In this document: positions 41,227 to 42,025 of the stretch, one piece after another
Numbering within the stretch: position 1 is the stretch's first letter
Layout: each line of letters begins with the position of its first letter
From: Thermoguttaceae bacterium
GTDB lineage: Bacteria; Planctomycetota; Planctomycetia; Pirellulales; Thermoguttaceae
Assembly (NCBI GenBank): GCA_017559825.1
Contig: JAFYQR010000186.1
Span: 1 to 42,025 of the forward strand
Direction: 5' to 3'
DNA length: 42,025 nt
The notes under the pieces: model-generated
The model's input: only the letters and a program-made list of their open reading frames with translations
Told to the model about the DNA's origin: nothing
Databases searched by the model: none
Position numbers and translations under genes: made by a program

Positions 41227-41308
41227 AAGACGAGGGGTGAAAACGAAACGGAAGCGCGATAAAATCGACGAAGTCGCGCGTCGCGGTTGAGAAAAGAGGC
41301 GACGACGA

Positions 41309-41343
41309 AAAACGCCGCGGCGAAACGTTCGTCGCGGCGTTTT
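41309..41343 (+). terminator. Intrinsic terminator of the pgm-SLOG pair
   Basis: AAAACGCCGCG (41309-41319) and CGCGGCGTTTT (41333-41343) form a perfect 11-base stem with T residues at the 3' end of the descending arm. Confidence 0.8.
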
Positions 41344-41398
41344 GGTCGAGATAAAATCGACCGAAAAGGAAGGGAATAATCGGGCGAGAAACGCGGAC

Positions 41399-41432
41399 GT
41401 AAAAAAGCCGACGGCGAGAACGTCGTCGGCTT
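41399..41432 (-). terminator. Intrinsic terminator of the last minus-strand gene
   Basis: AAGCCGACG (41405-41413) pairs with CGTCGGCTT (41424-41432); on the minus strand TTTTTT follows (complement of 41399-41406). Confidence 0.82.
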
Positions 41433-41475
41433 GCTTTCGAGCGTCAAATCGCCGCTCGACGGTTAAGCGCAGGGA

Positions 41476-42025
41476 TCATTTCGAACGAATCGAGAAACCC
41501 TTGAAGAAGAAACCGTCCGATTCAACGGCGCCGAAGAACGCGCTCGAACCGACCTCGACTCCCGCTTCGTCGAACGGCGGAAGCGCCGAGCCGTCGATTT
41601 TTTGCGCGTCGTAGCGTTGACCCGGCGCGCTCAAGAGCGTTTTCAAGAGTTTCGAGGATAGCGTTTTGCCTTCGGGCGTCTTGCCTTGACGGAAGAGCTC
41701 GTAATTCGCGCGCAAGCCGTCGACGTTGCGAGCGTACCCTTGGATAAAGAGCCCGTTCGTCTTTTGCGTTTCGGCTTGCAACGCCTCGACGGCGCGAGCG
41801 TGTTCCGGCGAGTCCAAAATCGACGCGGCGCCGTTTTCCGATTCCTTCAATTTCGCCAACAGATATTGGACGTCGTTCGCGACGAAGAGGCATTCGTTCG
41901 CGACGCCGAAGACGGCGCCTTCGATAATTTCGGCTTCCGGGCCGGGCTCGGCGGAAGCGGCGGTCGTCGCGGCGGACGGACGAGTCGGAGCCGACGGACG
42001 CGTCGGTCGGGTCGGGCGAGTCGGA
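41476..42025 (-). CDS. Protein with Pro-Thr-Arg repeat linker, partial (N-terminus outside window)
   Basis: The frame is open from the window edge to a stop at 41476 (183 codons visible), so the N-terminus is missing; an internal TTG near 41859 is not a real start. The first visible residues read as repeats of Pro-Thr-Arg with Pro-Ser-Ala, then a Thr/Ala stretch ('AATTAASAEPGPEAE'), i.e. a low-complexity linker. The C-terminal domain begins 'EIIEGAVFGVANECLFVANDVQYLLAKLKESE' in outline and continues 'LDSPEHARAVEALQAETQKTNGLFIQGYARNVDGLRANYELFRQG' in outline and 'GSSAFFGAVESDGFFFKGF'. No family is recognised. Its segment 'VANECLFVANDVQYLLAKL' resembles the membrane-protein-like DUF3352 type of exported planctomycete proteins only loosely. 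Confidence 0.7.
   Translation of the reverse strand, partial: PTRPTRPTRPSAPTRPSAATTAASAEPGPEAEIIEGAVFGVANECLFVANDVQYLLAKLKESENGAASILDSPEHARAVEALQAETQKTNGLFIQGYARNVDGLRANYELFRQGKTPEGKTLSSKLLKTLLSAPGQRYDAQKIDGSALPPFDEAGVEVGSSAFFGAVESDGFFFKGFSIRSK

Noticed and set aside
1..42025. tRNA, rRNA, insertion sequence or prophage
   Set aside because: I looked for T-arm-like GGTTCGAATCC elements, transposase motifs and terminal repeats and saw none.

Overview
This 42 kb window looks like an ordinary stretch of a planctomycete chromosome, possibly Pirellulales or a gut-associated Thermoguttaceae-like lineage. The evidence is a DUF1559 prepilin-like protein paired with a small carboxypeptidase-regulatory-like lipoprotein, a Minf_1886-family protein typical of the PVC superphylum, an ExeA-type ATPase with a long acidic tail, KdsB (so LPS/Kdo synthesis), and a GCG/GAC-rich coding style. 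No rRNA, tRNA, CRISPR array, transposase, integrase or phage gene was seen. The phylum call is fairly secure; the lower-rank placement is a guess.

Layout. 1-3.5 kb (minus): a DUF6057-like membrane protein cut by the window edge, a lipoprotein, and a DUF1559 protein followed by a decayed copy of its own 3' end. 3.5-6 kb (plus): a pterin-binding methyltransferase-like protein and an isopropylmalate-dehydrogenase-family enzyme, separated by a degenerate tandem repeat. 6-14.3 kb (minus): histidine phosphatase, KdsB, a membrane-anchored EEP-fold protein whose catalytic residues look lost, an HdeD-like protein, a DUF1254/DUF1214 protein with a large acidic insert, and a secreted or anchored protein of unknown function. 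14.4-19.4 kb (plus): a possible 22-codon ORF, asparagine synthase and the ExeA-type ATPase. 19.5-21.7 kb (minus): a lipoprotein and an HtrA/DegP protease. 22.1-24.6 kb (plus): a GlmU-like nucleotidyltransferase and a McsB-like protein arginine kinase. 24.8-29.3 kb (minus): a small Tat-signal protein, then a tightly packed run thioredoxin-rnpA-yidD-zinc ribbon-queC, then cofactor-independent phosphoglycerate mutase. 29.7-31.5 kb (plus): trpS and an orphan protein with an unusual ribosome-binding region. 31.7-36.2 kb (minus): a NapH/NapG-like Fe-S fusion, a DUF362 protein and metK. 36.8-41.2 kb (plus): a PIN-TRAM membrane protein, a Minf_1886 protein, and phosphoglucomutase overlapping a SLOG-like gene. 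41.5 kb to the end (minus): the C-terminal part of a protein with a Pro-Thr-Arg repeat linker.

Gene organisation. Most genes are single units or pairs ended by clear intrinsic hairpins, several of them bidirectional between convergent genes. Plus-strand promoters repeatedly show a TTG-type -35, a 16-base spacer and a TATAAT-like -10; three good minus-strand examples have 17-base spacers. Two junctions in the thioredoxin-rnpA-yidD run and the phosphoglucomutase-SLOG junction overlap as ATGA.

I did not find an obvious new multi-gene system. The most interesting leads are: the 30.9 kb gene, where a hairpin exactly bridges a too-distant Shine-Dalgarno and the start codon; the SLOG-like protein translationally coupled to phosphoglucomutase; the NapH-NapG-like fusion beside DUF362; the EEP-fold protein with a degenerated active site; and the decayed duplication of a DUF1559 3' end.
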